From CAWJMN01 sp963844055 (GTDB taxonomy: Bacteria > Planctomycetota > Planctomycetia > Pirellulales > Pirellulaceae): a stretch of 64,000 bases of DNA. This document shows, in pieces, positions 18,806-27,969 of this stretch (positions within the stretch are counted from its first letter, which is position 1; every line of letters begins with the position of its first letter). The stretch is from the NCBI GenBank assembly GCA_963844055.1, contig CAWJMN010000001.1, positions 2,294,001 to 2,358,000 on the forward strand, in the 5' to 3' direction. Position numbers and translations under genes: made by a program. Under the pieces are notes generated by a model. It did not search any database, had not been told where the DNA came from, and worked only from the letters and a program-made list of their open reading frames with translations.

Positions 18806-19099
18806 ATGAGCGTTACACCGACGGCATCGTCGCAGCCGGCCCCTTTGACCGCTTCTGAAGTTCTGGCGCGCGAGTTCCTGGAAATCCGTTGCCGCATTTT
18901 GGATATCGCCGCCGCACTCGACCGCTTACAGAGAGCGCCAGGGGCTGCGGGTGACCCCCGTCTGGAGCGAATCTTGGCGGGCCTCGCGATTGCCCAGTCA
19001 ACAGACCCCAACCGGGCCGAGCAGGTTCAAATGCTGTTTTCGCGTCCCTATGAAGGTGCCTGGCAAGAGACGATGAAGGTTCGCTCGCCAAGCCCGTAG
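18806..19099 (+). CDS. Small conserved-looking hypothetical protein
   Basis: This 97-residue acidic helical protein has a recognisable helix pair around VLAREFLEIRCRILDIAAALDR and a later ILAGLAIAQ stretch. No known domain is seen. The start is ATG 18806; the gene is divergent from the HEAT-repeat gene and 136 bp upstream of the TatD-like hydrolase, on the same strand. It may be a partner of that hydrolase, but this is only inferred from proximity. Confidence 0.6.
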   Translation: MSVTPTASSQPAPLTASEVLAREFLEIRCRILDIAAALDRLQRAPGAAGDPRLERILAGLAIAQSTDPNRAEQVQMLFSRPYEGAWQETMKVRSPSP

Positions 19100-19235
19100 G
19101 CGTTTACGTGAAGTTGTACGCCGGGATTGCGACAATCCTTGCAGGCATTTCCGGTTCACTATCCGGTCGCCGGCCTTAAGTCCCAAACGACCCACCATTA
19201 TTGTTTGCAGTTGATCGCAGAAAGCGTTTATAGCC

Positions 19236-20048
19236 ATGGACTACTTTGATCCGCACATTCACATGGTCTCTCGTATTACTGACGACTATGAGACCCTTGC
19301 CAAAATGGGCTGTGTCGGAATGAGCGAGCCTGCCTTTTGGGCTGGCTTTGATCGTGGCAGCGCCGAAAGCTTTCGCGACTACTTCCGCCAGTTGGTTGAT
19401 GTAGAGCCAAAACGTGCTGCGGCTTACGGCATTCAGCACTATTGCTGGCTTTGCATCAATGCCAAGGAAGCAGAAAACGTCACGCTGTCGCGCGAAGTCA
19501 TTGCGATGATTCCCGAGTTCCTTGATCGCCCCAATGTTTTGGGGATCGGGGAGATTGGCCTAAACAAGAATACGCGTAACGAAGCGATCATCTTTCTCGA
19601 GCACTTAGAACTTGCTGCAGAATACAATCAGCAGATCCTGATCCACACGCCACACCTGGAGGACAAATTCCAAGGGACGCGGATGATTCTAGATATGCTT
19701 ACCGGCGACTCTCGCCTTTCCCCCAGCCGCGTACTGGTAGATCACGTCGAAGAGCATACGGTTCGCCACGTTTTAGAGCGTGGCTTTTGGGCTGGTATGA
19801 CGCTATACCCTGTCACGAAATGCACGCCACAGCGAGCCTGCGACATTGTAGAAATGTACGGCCCAGAGCGATTGATGGTGAACTCCGCCGGCGACTGGGG
19901 GCCCTCCAAGCCAACTGCCGTGCCGGACTTCATTCTAGAGATGCGACGTCGTCGTCATCCAGAAAGCTTGATTCGTAAGATCGTCTACGACAATCCGCTA
20001 GAGTTCTTCAAGCAAAGCCAAAACTTCTCGTTTAAGCCACGCAGCTAG
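19236..20048 (+). CDS. TatD-like metal-dependent hydrolase
   Basis: This 270-residue protein has the amidohydrolase TIM-barrel fold of the TatD family. The metal-binding HxH is at residues 7-9 (DPHIHM). Further ligands are the Glu in GIGEIGLNK, the His in ILIHTPH and the His in VLVDHVEEHT; the last strand contains VNSAGDWG, with the Asp. TatD proteins are metal nucleases or hydrolases, but this subgroup (with the TKCTPQRA motif) has no proven substrate. It is followed by a bidirectional terminator that separates it from alaS on the other strand. Confidence 0.85.
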   Translation: MDYFDPHIHMVSRITDDYETLAKMGCVGMSEPAFWAGFDRGSAESFRDYFRQLVDVEPKRAAAYGIQHYCWLCINAKEAENVTLSREVIAMIPEFLDRPNVLGIGEIGLNKNTRNEAIIFLEHLELAAEYNQQILIHTPHLEDKFQGTRMILDMLTGDSRLSPSRVLVDHVEEHTVRHVLERGFWAGMTLYPVTKCTPQRACDIVEMYGPERLMVNSAGDWGPSKPTAVPDFILEMRRRRHPESLIRKIVYDNPLEFFKQSQNFSFKPRS

Positions 20049-20072
20049 TTATTACGGCAAACATCTAGGCAT

Positions 20073-20118
20073 AAAAAAAGGCCTCCAAGTGTTAGTTGCT
20101 TGGAGGCCTTTGGTTTTT
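20073..20118. terminator. Bidirectional terminator between TatD-like and alaS genes
   Basis: Perfect stem GGCCTCCAAG (20080-20089) with CTTGGAGGCC (20099-20108), an A-run on the left and a T-rich tract on the right. It can serve both convergent genes. Confidence 0.88.
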
Positions 20119-20125
20119 CATCCGG

Positions 20126-22933
20126 TTATTTAGCGCTGCTTAGCAGTGCAGCAACCACTTCACGGGCTTTGGCGAGGGCATCGCTTAGCTTTTCGGGATG
20201 CTTGCCGCCCGCTTGGGCTAGGTCCGGCTTGCCGCCACCCTTGCCCCCTACGACTGGTGCCACTTCGCTGACCCAGTTGCCGGCGCTTAGGCCACGGTCC
20301 ACCAGATCTCGGCTGAAACCAGCTACGATGACAACCTTGTCGTCACCTTCAGCAGCAGCCAGTAGAACCGCGGAGGAGCCAGTTTGCTTCCGAATCTGAT
20401 CGATCAATTGACGCATCAGGTTCGAATTCACTCCGGCCGCTTCTGCCACAATAACGGTGACATCGTTAACCTTTTGACCAGCAGCCAAAAGCGTATCTGC
20501 GGATAGCGAACCAGACTTCGCACGATCAGCAATCTGCTTTTGCAGGTCGTGGACTTCCGCTTGCAAGGCAGCAATGCGTTGTGGAGCTTCGAATAGCCCC
20601 ACATTGAGGCCACGCGCTACATCACGCAGGACTTGCTTCCTCTCATGGGCAGAGACCTTGGTCCCCTTAGCCTTCATCGGTTCCGTTGGGGTACCGCTTG
20701 GCTTTCCACCACTGGCCAGTTGCTTACGCAAGTCGCGAACTTGTTGGATCACGGTCTTTACCGAAGAAACCAGTTCGCTCTCTTGCGTTCCGAGCAGTTT
20801 GCACAGTTCGTCGACCGCAGCAGAAGTTTGGGCGACATATTCCTTCGCCTTAGATCCGGTGAATGCCACAATGCGACGCGTACCAGCGGCTACGCCTTCC
20901 TCAGCGACGACTTCAAAATCACCTACATCACGCGTGTTGTCCAAGTGAGTACCAGCACACAATTCTTTGCTGAAGTCGCCAATGCTGACCATGCGGGCAG
21001 GATCAGGGTACTTCTCACCGAACAGCATCATTGCGCCGGCCGTACGTGCTTCGTTAAGTGGTACGAACTTCCACTCAATAGGAGCCGCAGCAGAAATCTT
21101 GGCAGCCACATCACCTTCGATCGTGGCCAATTGCGTCTGATCAACGGGCGCCGGATTGCCGAAGTCGAATCGCAATTCGTCTTCTTGAACCTTAGACCCC
21201 AACTGATGGCAATCTTTGCCAAGCGTCTTTTGCAAGGCATATTGCAGAATATGCGTTGCCGAGTGGGCGCGACGGATCGCATTTCGTCGATCGCTGCCAA
21301 CTTTGGCAGTTAGCTTCATGCCCGACTGCAACTTGCCTTCGGCAACGTAGCCGTGATGCAGCAGCAGGTCGGCATCCTTTTTGGTGTCGGTAACGACAAA
21401 CCGAACGCCCTTGCCAACGAGTTCGCCTTGATCGCCAACTTGACCGCCTGCTTCACCATAAAATGGCGATTGGTCAAGAACCACGATCGCGGTTTGCTCC
21501 TCGCCTGTGGCTTCCAGCGAATCCTTCAGCGTGTCCTGCTGAACAATCCCCTGCACATGGGCTTCTGCCTCGGTGGATTCGTATCCGAGGAACTTTGTTA
21601 GCTTGAGCACTTCCTTCAGGGATTCGATCGGCCCCTTCTTGAAGACCACATCGGCCAGCTTGCCAGACGTGGTGGCATGTTCTGCCATCGAAGCCTTGAA
21701 GCCATCCCAGTCGAAGGTAAAGCTAAGCTCACTAGCCATTTGCTCAACCATTTCTGGCGGAACGCCATACGTTTGGTAAAGCTCGGCCGAATCAGAGCCG
21801 TTCACTAGCACGCGGTCGTGGGCTTTCATGTCGTCAAACATGCGGTTAATGCGTGCAAGGCCCTCGCCTACCGTTCCAAAGAACGTGTTCTCTTCGGCGA
21901 TGATTCCCTTCTGTACCCGTTCAATCGTTTCCGAAAGTTCTGGGTAGGGGTTCTTCATCATTTGGGCGACCATCGGCACCAGTTGATGCAGGAAGGGACC
22001 ACGCAGGCCCATTTGGTAACCATCGAGAACGGCTCGGCGTAGCAAGCGACGAATGACATATCGCTCGCGATTCGGGCCGGGCAGTACGTTTTCATGCACG
22101 GCAAACGTGCATGCCCTTACGTGATCGGCAATGCGGCGCAGACGCCGACCATTATCGCTACCGGGTTCGTATTTCTGACCGCACACTTCAGCTGCGGCTT
22201 CTACGAGGGGACGCAGGATATCAATGTGATAGTTCGTATCAACGCCCTGCAAAACGGATGCGATACGCTCGAGGCCCATGCCCGTATCGATGTTCTTGCT
22301 TGGCAATGGACGAAGATTGTTTGGCGGTTCACCCACGCGATTGAATTGCGTGAAGACCAGATTCCAAATTTCGACCGACTTCTTCCCTGGCGGCTTGTAA
22401 TAGATTTCGCTGCAAGGACCACAAACCCCATCAGGGCCTTGGCTTGGTGCACTGGCAGGCCAGAAGTTGTCATCCTCACCCATTCGCTCAATACGCGATA
22501 CTGGCAGACCAATCTCGTTGTTCCAAATATTGGCTGCCTCATCATCGTCCAAGTAAACCGTCACGGTCAGGTGCTCGGGATTGATGGCCAGCCACTTCTT
22601 GTCGGTCAAAAACTCCCAAGCCCAGTGGATCGCTTCACGCTTGAAGTAATCGCCAAAGCTGAAGTTGCCCAGCATCTCGAAGAACGTATGGTGATAGGCC
22701 GTCCGGCCTACATTGTCGATGTCACCAGTCCGCAAGCACTTTTGACACGTCGTCGCGCGCGTGAATTCCAGCTTCACTTTCCCCAGGAAATGGTCCTTAA
22801 AAGGATTCATGCCCGCAGGGGTGAACAATACCGAGGGATCCCAGCGTGGCACGAGCACATCGCTTGGCTTACGGGTGTGTCCCTTGGATTGGAAAAACTC
22901 CAAATACTTCTCGCGCAGTTCGTCGGTCTTCAT
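20126..22933 (-). CDS. alaS: Alanyl-tRNA synthetase
   Basis: This is a class II synthetase of 935 residues that charges tRNA-Ala. The catalytic core includes RTAYHHTFFEMLGNFSFGDY and the motif 3 region PGPNRERYVIRRLLRRAV. The editing domain has HSATHILQYAL and CAGTHLDNT, carrying the zinc ligands HxxxH and CxxxH. The C-terminal Gly-rich C-Ala domain ends with GGKGGGKPDLAQAGG. Length and domain order are normal. The start ATG 22933 has the common MKTDELREKYLEFF opening. The C-terminal codons contain an in-frame CTA AGC A, near but not identical to the frameshift context seen elsewhere. Confidence 0.98.
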   Translation of the reverse strand: MKTDELREKYLEFFQSKGHTRKPSDVLVPRWDPSVLFTPAGMNPFKDHFLGKVKLEFTRATTCQKCLRTGDIDNVGRTAYHHTFFEMLGNFSFGDYFKREAIHWAWEFLTDKKWLAINPEHLTVTVYLDDDEAANIWNNEIGLPVSRIERMGEDDNFWPASAPSQGPDGVCGPCSEIYYKPPGKKSVEIWNLVFTQFNRVGEPPNNLRPLPSKNIDTGMGLERIASVLQGVDTNYHIDILRPLVEAAAEVCGQKYEPGSDNGRRLRRIADHVRACTFAVHENVLPGPNRERYVIRRLLRRAVLDGYQMGLRGPFLHQLVPMVAQMMKNPYPELSETIERVQKGIIAEENTFFGTVGEGLARINRMFDDMKAHDRVLVNGSDSAELYQTYGVPPEMVEQMASELSFTFDWDGFKASMAEHATTSGKLADVVFKKGPIESLKEVLKLTKFLGYESTEAEAHVQGIVQQDTLKDSLEATGEEQTAIVVLDQSPFYGEAGGQVGDQGELVGKGVRFVVTDTKKDADLLLHHGYVAEGKLQSGMKLTAKVGSDRRNAIRRAHSATHILQYALQKTLGKDCHQLGSKVQEDELRFDFGNPAPVDQTQLATIEGDVAAKISAAAPIEWKFVPLNEARTAGAMMLFGEKYPDPARMVSIGDFSKELCAGTHLDNTRDVGDFEVVAEEGVAAGTRRIVAFTGSKAKEYVAQTSAAVDELCKLLGTQESELVSSVKTVIQQVRDLRKQLASGGKPSGTPTEPMKAKGTKVSAHERKQVLRDVARGLNVGLFEAPQRIAALQAEVHDLQKQIADRAKSGSLSADTLLAAGQKVNDVTVIVAEAAGVNSNLMRQLIDQIRKQTGSSAVLLAAAEGDDKVVIVAGFSRDLVDRGLSAGNWVSEVAPVVGGKGGGKPDLAQAGGKHPEKLSDALAKAREVVAALLSSAK

Positions 22934-23123
22934 GGCTAAAATCGGGCCTTCCTTGTCGTATCACTTGACGTAAGGCCCGTAATATTAACCTTTTGTGACG
23001 ATTCGGACCAGACGACCTAGCGGCATCGAACCGCCCCTTGCCTGGCATTAAAAAACAGGCGGTTTTTCCAGAAGAAGCCCCAAAAACTAGCCGGCTGCAG
23101 CATCGCCGGGAAAGCCAACGTGG

Positions 23124-24671
23124 CTAAGGCGACGGTCCTGCCGCAACCGTCCGTTGCAGGGAGTCTTTGGCGCCGCTGGATTCACTGCCAAGCAGGGTTA
23201 GCTGCACGGGACCCGCCTCGGCTGCCACGATTTGAAGGAACTGCTCTGGCGACCCGCACGGCTTACCCAGTGCCTGCACCAAAAAGTCTCCCGGCCGAAT
23301 TCCAGCTTGCCATGCGAGGGAATTGGGCAGAACCTCAATCACCCCCACGGCCAGTTTCCCCTCAAGTGATCGAGAAGCCTGTTGAAAATTGGGGCAGGCC
23401 GTCGCGTAGTCGACCTTTAAGCCACGCCACACGGGAGTCGGCACTTCGGCAAAGCCGGGACGCAGCGGATCAGCCGGTCTTTTTCCCAAGGTTACCTTGG
23501 CTTTTCGGGCCTCGATCCGATTTCCACCCGCATCGCGGGCCGCCAAGGTGAGTTCAACGGTGGCCCCGGCCGCCTTTCCATTGATGTTGCGAATTAGCTC
23601 AACATCGTTGGCAATTGGCTTGCCATCTACCTCGGTGATGATGTCATCTACCTTGATCCCAGCAGCAGACGCCGGCGTACCAGGGACGACATTGGCAACC
23701 TGGGCGCCACGTCGATCGGCCTTGGATTTATCAGAACGCAGTTCCGCCGGTGCGACTCCCAGAAAGCCGTAGCTAGGCTGTCGCCCCGATTTTAAAAGCT
23801 CCACCGATCGCAAAAAGGTCTCGTCGACTGGAATCGCATATCCGCCGGAGCGCTCGTGCCCCAGCACTGCTCCTAGGCTGACCGTCAAACCGACCATCTC
23901 GCTCCGCATGTTTACTAGCAGTCCGCCACTAGAGCCCAGTTCCAGGCTTGCTGTCGTTTGTAGCAGAGTTCCGTAGTGGTGAAGTGTCGCCCGTCCATCC
24001 GAGGGAAGTTCTTCCGATGGTGCATCGCCCAAGTTGGACTTCTCGACCGATCGGCTTGGAGCGCTGCGATGAAAATTAGAGATCACTCCAAAAGATGCAG
24101 ATGGAGTCCCATCCTTTGCTGCGCCAGAGAGATTTCCTAGGGCAACGACAAAGGCCCCCTTCGAAAGTGTGTCTGCATTGCCGATCTTGACGGCTGGGAA
24201 TTCCTCGCCCGCAATCTTTAGTACAGCCAGGTCGAGCCAGGGATCGCCCGCCTTGAGTTCCGCCCGATACGGCTTTCCGGAATACCAAACCAAATAGCTC
24301 GAACTTTGCCACTCACCTAGAACATGCAGGTTCGTCAGGATCAAACCGTGAGAGTCGATAATAACCCCGCTACCAAATCCGAGCGGCGGCTGTTGGGCGT
24401 CGATGGGAGAGGATTCGCCTGTCCCTTTACGCTCTTTCGCGTAGCGATAGACCGATACAACACTTGCGTTGCATTCGGCAATGACATGCTGCACGCGGCG
24501 TTCTAGTGCGGCAGCCTGCTCAATGTCCTGTTTGCCGGTGGCATCACCACGAGCCTGGGCAGTGTCTGTCTCTACGGGAGTTTGGCCCTGCGATACCTGG
24601 CCCCAGGCCAGCGCAAAACCAATAAAGACGACACATACACCAGGCCATCGTGCTGCTCGGACAAACGACAT
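23124..24671 (-). CDS. S1C (DegP/HtrA-like) serine protease with two PDZ domains
   Basis: This is a periplasmic protease of about 515 residues with a signal peptide (cleavage after the WGQVSQG region). The catalytic triad is visible: His in ILTNLHVLGE, Asp in DPWLDLAVLKI, and Ser in ELGSSGGLL, where the usual GNSGG is GSSGG. PDZ1 begins at YGFLGVAPAEL with GTPASAAGIKVDDIITEVDG. PDZ2 follows with NSLAWQAGIRPGDFLVQALG. The ATG at 24671 is preferred to the in-frame TTG two codons upstream. HtrA proteins degrade or refold misfolded envelope proteins. It lies between recA and alaS on the same strand and appears separately transcribed. Confidence 0.92.
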   Translation of the reverse strand: MSFVRAARWPGVCVVFIGFALAWGQVSQGQTPVETDTAQARGDATGKQDIEQAAALERRVQHVIAECNASVVSVYRYAKERKGTGESSPIDAQQPPLGFGSGVIIDSHGLILTNLHVLGEWQSSSYLVWYSGKPYRAELKAGDPWLDLAVLKIAGEEFPAVKIGNADTLSKGAFVVALGNLSGAAKDGTPSASFGVISNFHRSAPSRSVEKSNLGDAPSEELPSDGRATLHHYGTLLQTTASLELGSSGGLLVNMRSEMVGLTVSLGAVLGHERSGGYAIPVDETFLRSVELLKSGRQPSYGFLGVAPAELRSDKSKADRRGAQVANVVPGTPASAAGIKVDDIITEVDGKPIANDVELIRNINGKAAGATVELTLAARDAGGNRIEARKAKVTLGKRPADPLRPGFAEVPTPVWRGLKVDYATACPNFQQASRSLEGKLAVGVIEVLPNSLAWQAGIRPGDFLVQALGKPCGSPEQFLQIVAAEAGPVQLTLLGSESSGAKDSLQRTVAAGPSP

Positions 24672-24792
24672 CGGCAAAGCTTCCTTGAAGTACCAATCTC
24701 ATGCTGGCAGTCCCTCAGGTGTTACTGATGGACTTATACTCCGCGAAAATCGCGGCCCACATGCGGTGTACGACAAGGAGTCGCCTAACCGA

Positions 24793-25902
24793 CTAGGAGT
24801 CTTCTTCTTCGCTGCCACCTGCCTCAACAGGAACAGCACCGGCACCAGCTGCTACGATCTTCTCGCGAATCTCTTCCGCAACCGAAGTGTTTTCCTTTAA
24901 GTAGGCACGAGCCTTCTCTTTGCCTTGGCCAAGATAGACATCGCCATACTTAAACCAAGATCCACTTCGAACGACAACCTTTTGCAAGATTCCCAGGTCG
25001 ATCAAGTCACCTTCGTAGCTGATGCCACAGGTGTGCATCATGTCAAATTCAGCCACGCGGAAAGGAGGGGCAACCTTGTTCTTTACAACTTTCGCACGCA
25101 CCCGTTGTCCTACAACCTCTTCGCCATCCTTCAGCTGACTGATACGGCGAACGTCGATACGACACGAGCTATAAAACTTCAGTGCCCGACCGCCAGGAGT
25201 GGTTTCTGGGCTGCCGTAAGATACGCCAATCTTTTCGCGGATTTGGTTGATGAAGATGATGCAAGCCTTCGATTTGGCAATGACGCCCGTTAGCTTACGC
25301 ATCGCTTGGCTCATCAAGCGAGCTTGCAAGCCCACGTGTGTATCGCCAATCTCGCCATCAAGTTCCGTCTTCGGTACCAATGCAGCAACCGAGTCAATTA
25401 CGATCACATCGACAGCGTTGGACTTCACCAACATCTCCGTGATCTGCATGGCCTCTTCGCCGTGGTTCGGTTGGCTGACCAGCAAGGTCTCCAGTTGAAC
25501 ACCCAGCTTTTTGCCCCACGAAGGATCAAAGGCATGTTCGGCGTCGATCAACGCGGCGATTCCCCCCGCCTTTTGGGCCTGGGCAATCACATGCAAGGCC
25601 AAGGTGGTCTTGCCGCTCGATTCAGGGCCAAACACTTCGATGATGCGTCCGCGTGGAACACCTTGGCCACCAAGGGCCATGTCCAGCGAGAGGCTTCCGG
25701 TGGGAATCCCGTGAATGACTAGCGAATCCCCTTCAAGGGGCATGATCGAGCCTTCACCAAATTGCTTTTCAATTTGCTGCAGCGTTGTCTTCAGTGCACT
25801 GTTGCCATCAATCAATGCAGCCATCTTGTCGGCAGGCGATGCATTGGCTTTGGCTTTGTCTTTTTTTGCCATACGAGAATTGGCCTTCTCTGTGGTGACC
25901 AT
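24793..25902 (-). CDS. recA: Recombinase RecA
   Basis: This is the homologous-recombination and SOS co-protease ATPase. Walker A is GPESSGKTTLA, Walker B is VIVIDSVAALVP, and loop L2 contains GGRALKFYSSCRIDVRR. The acidic C-terminus ends EEEDS. The ATG at 25902 has AAGGA about 8 bases upstream; ATG 25872 (MAKKDK) is an alternative. An upstream extension to 25962 is open but not family-like. The promoter region has two 12-bp direct repeats at 25984-26010, which may be an SOS operator. Confidence 0.97.
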   Translation of the reverse strand: MVTTEKANSRMAKKDKAKANASPADKMAALIDGNSALKTTLQQIEKQFGEGSIMPLEGDSLVIHGIPTGSLSLDMALGGQGVPRGRIIEVFGPESSGKTTLALHVIAQAQKAGGIAALIDAEHAFDPSWGKKLGVQLETLLVSQPNHGEEAMQITEMLVKSNAVDVIVIDSVAALVPKTELDGEIGDTHVGLQARLMSQAMRKLTGVIAKSKACIIFINQIREKIGVSYGSPETTPGGRALKFYSSCRIDVRRISQLKDGEEVVGQRVRAKVVKNKVAPPFRVAEFDMMHTCGISYEGDLIDLGILQKVVVRSGSWFKYGDVYLGQGKEKARAYLKENTSVAEEIREKIVAAGAGAVPVEAGGSEEEDS

Positions 25903-26250
25903 GAAACAGTTCCTTTTATGTGGGAGTTCGGAGTAACTTACAAGGGTCCAACTCGACAGCAAGCTTCGATAGCCTCAAATGTACACTGAACAGAAGGGCA
26001 CTGTACAGAATGGCATCGGTCTGCGTCAAGCTCTGACAAGAGTAGTTTTCGCGAACCCAGTGACACGTTAGGTCACTGGCCTCATTAGGAAATTAGAAAA
26101 ACGCCGGAAACACCGCAGAAAACAGGGCTAAAAAAGTTTTTTCGCCCGCTCAGATTTTGGACCAGCCAGCGTGGCAAGTCCGACAAAAACGACTCCCCTG
26201 CCACCCAGGGATATCCCCGAAAGGGTGGTATGTGGGGCATTGGGTAGTTC
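25903..26250. other. recA upstream region
   Basis: About 350 bp between thpR and recA, both on the minus strand. It holds the direct repeats near 25984-26010 and an A/T-rich tract at about 26085-26140. A CCACCC/GGGTGG hairpin lies at about 26199-26228, just downstream of thpR, and could end that transcript, but its T-run is distant. Confidence 0.4.
25984..26010 (-). promoter_or_regulatory. Tandem 12-bp repeats upstream of recA (candidate operator)
   Basis: On the minus strand, TTCTGTACAGTG and TTCTGTTCAGTG are separated by CCC, eleven of twelve positions identical, starting about 80 bp before the recA start. Each copy carries a CTGTNCAG near-palindrome. The position fits a LexA-type site, but the planctomycete LexA motif is not assumed here. 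Confidence 0.45.
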
Positions 26251-26826
26251 TTAGCCGAGTTCGGCGTGCCCCAGTGGCTCGTAGGTTGGCCCGTTACGGC
26301 CAATGACGCTCGACAAGATGGCAACTTCGTCCACGACCGTCAGGTCACCGTCAAAGTTTGCCTGCTCGCTCATCAACTGCATCAGCGTATCAAGCTCGGG
26401 CCCCTCGGCTCGTTTGGCGCGCCCCAATGTGAGGTGTGGCTGGAATCGGCGACGATCTTTGGAAAAGCCAAAGTCACGATGCAAGGCATCTTCCAGCACG
26501 CCATGAAGCTCGCGAAGCTCCTCCTCGCCCGACTCAAGTCCCAGCCAAATCGTCCGCGGATCTTCCAGGGTGGGAAATGCGCCCAAGCCACGAAAGACCA
26601 GTTCAAACGGTTCGACTGTCTTGGCTGCGTCAGTCACGACATGACAAAGCTCAGCCGCTTCAAGTTCTGGAATCTCTCCCAAGAACTTGAGCGTCAAATG
26701 CATGTGCTGTGGCTTTACCCAGCTCACGTCCGCGCCGCTTTCCTGAAGAAGTGCAATTAACTTCTCGGCGCGGCGCTTCACAGAAGGGGCAAGCTCGATT
26801 GCGATAAACGTTCTAAGCCGGCCCAT
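26251..26826 (-). CDS. thpR: RNA 2',3'-cyclic phosphodiesterase (2H family)
   Basis: This 191-residue protein has the two HxTx motifs of the 2H phosphoesterase superfamily: HLTLKFLG near residue 43 and HLTLGRAK near residue 131. The start MGRLRTFIAIEL is typical of ThpR/LigT. The family hydrolyses 2',3'-cyclic RNA ends and may act in RNA repair or tRNA processing. The ATG overlaps the stop of the upstream PfkB-type kinase by one base (TAATG), so the two are translationally coupled. The functional reason for the pairing is unclear. Confidence 0.93.
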   Translation of the reverse strand: MGRLRTFIAIELAPSVKRRAEKLIALLQESGADVSWVKPQHMHLTLKFLGEIPELEAAELCHVVTDAAKTVEPFELVFRGLGAFPTLEDPRTIWLGLESGEEELRELHGVLEDALHRDFGFSKDRRRFQPHLTLGRAKRAEGPELDTLMQLMSEQANFDGDLTVVDEVAILSSVIGRNGPTYEPLGHAELG

Positions 26827-27728
26827 TAAAAGCTCAACATTCGGCGGTACTTTTCCATCCGCAAATCAAGATCCGAACGGTCAATCTGCTGCATCCGCTC
26901 AAGGCTGAAATCCTCGACGTTGTAGCTTGCTACCAAGATGCCATACGCAAGTGCTTCCTTAATCGTCTTCGGATCGGTCGAGCGTTGCGATGCCAAATAC
27001 CCCATCATTCCGCCTGCAAAACTATCGCCGGCACCCGTTGGGTCAACAACACGTTCCGTTGGAAATGCCGGCAAAACATAGGTTTCATGCTCGGCGAAGA
27101 ACATCGCGCCATGTTCTCCCTTCTTGACGATCACAAACTTCGGACCCATCTCGCGAACCTTATGTCCGGCCGTCACAAGGTTCTCTTCGCCCGTCAACAG
27201 CTTGGCTTCGCTGTCATTCAGAACGAGTCCATCCAGCCGCTTTAGCAGCTGCATCAAATCGGAATGCGTTTCGCGAATCCACAAGTCCATCGTGTCAGCA
27301 ACCACCAGCTTGGGGCTGGCGACTTGGTCCAAAGTGCTCAGCTGAACCTGAGGTGCACCGTTGGCCAAGAAGACGTATTCGGATTGCTTAAACGATTCAG
27401 GAAGCTTGGGCTTGAAGTCGCCAAACACGTTCAGTTGAACTTCCAGCGTCTCGCGGTCGTTCATGTTTTGGAGGTACTTCCCCTTCCAATAGAACGTCTT
27501 GCCCCCCGGCACCACATGCAGGCCCGAAGTATCAATATTTCGCTTGGAAAGCATCTCCGTTTCGGCGCTAGGCCAGTCTTCGCCTACCACGCCAACCAGC
27601 CGAACGGGCGTGAAAAAGCTGGCGGCATACGAAAAGTAAACTGCCGATCCGCCAATCACGCGGTCACGGACCGCAGTTGGAGTTTGGATGCTATCGAAGG
27701 CGACCGAGCCGACTACCAAAAGTGACAT
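26826..27728 (-). CDS. PfkB-family carbohydrate kinase
   Basis: This 300-residue ribokinase-like sugar or nucleoside kinase has the N-terminal GGSAVYFSYAASFF substrate motif and the C-terminal signature DPTGAGDSFAGGMMGY with the catalytic Asp. Length is normal. The substrate is not determined by sequence; the substrate loop (KTFYWKGKYLQNMNDRET) resembles the group annotated as PfkB-like sugar kinases in planctomycetes. An in-frame CTG AGC A at 27335-27341 is read without a frame change here, which is relevant to the frameshift finding. It is coupled to thpR. Confidence 0.9.
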   Translation of the reverse strand: MSLLVVGSVAFDSIQTPTAVRDRVIGGSAVYFSYAASFFTPVRLVGVVGEDWPSAETEMLSKRNIDTSGLHVVPGGKTFYWKGKYLQNMNDRETLEVQLNVFGDFKPKLPESFKQSEYVFLANGAPQVQLSTLDQVASPKLVVADTMDLWIRETHSDLMQLLKRLDGLVLNDSEAKLLTGEENLVTAGHKVREMGPKFVIVKKGEHGAMFFAEHETYVLPAFPTERVVDPTGAGDSFAGGMMGYLASQRSTDPKTIKEALAYGILVASYNVEDFSLERMQQIDRSDLDLRMEKYRRMLSF

Positions 27729-27969
27729 GTCAAAAAATCCTCAAGGCGTCCCGAAACCGGCCCCGTGGGGCCCAGGCAATTCCAGGCGGGAAGCGTAATG
27801 GTTTTCCAGGCGTGTAACGAATATCCCAAAGAATGCCATGTTATACTGATTTGGCCTTGCCAGCACTATTGGGCTCACCCCGACGGCTGGTCAAGTTAAC
27901 AAAGATCAACTCCGCTTAGACTTGCAGTAACGGCAGTGCCACTTTGAACGTTTTGGCTGGAAGAGAAGC

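Noticed and set aside
20126..20140. In-frame CTA-AGC-A at the alaS C-terminus as another recoding site
   Set aside because: The frame 0 ending is already plausible for the family and a shift gives an unrelated tail.
22094..22939. 281-codon plus-strand frame opposite alaS
   Set aside because: Antisense to the catalytic domain of alanyl-tRNA synthetase; no ribosome site or family motif.
23023..23068. AACCGCC/GGCGGTT hairpin with T-run on the plus strand upstream of alaS
   Set aside because: No plus-strand gene precedes it, and the loop is long, so a terminator role is not supported.
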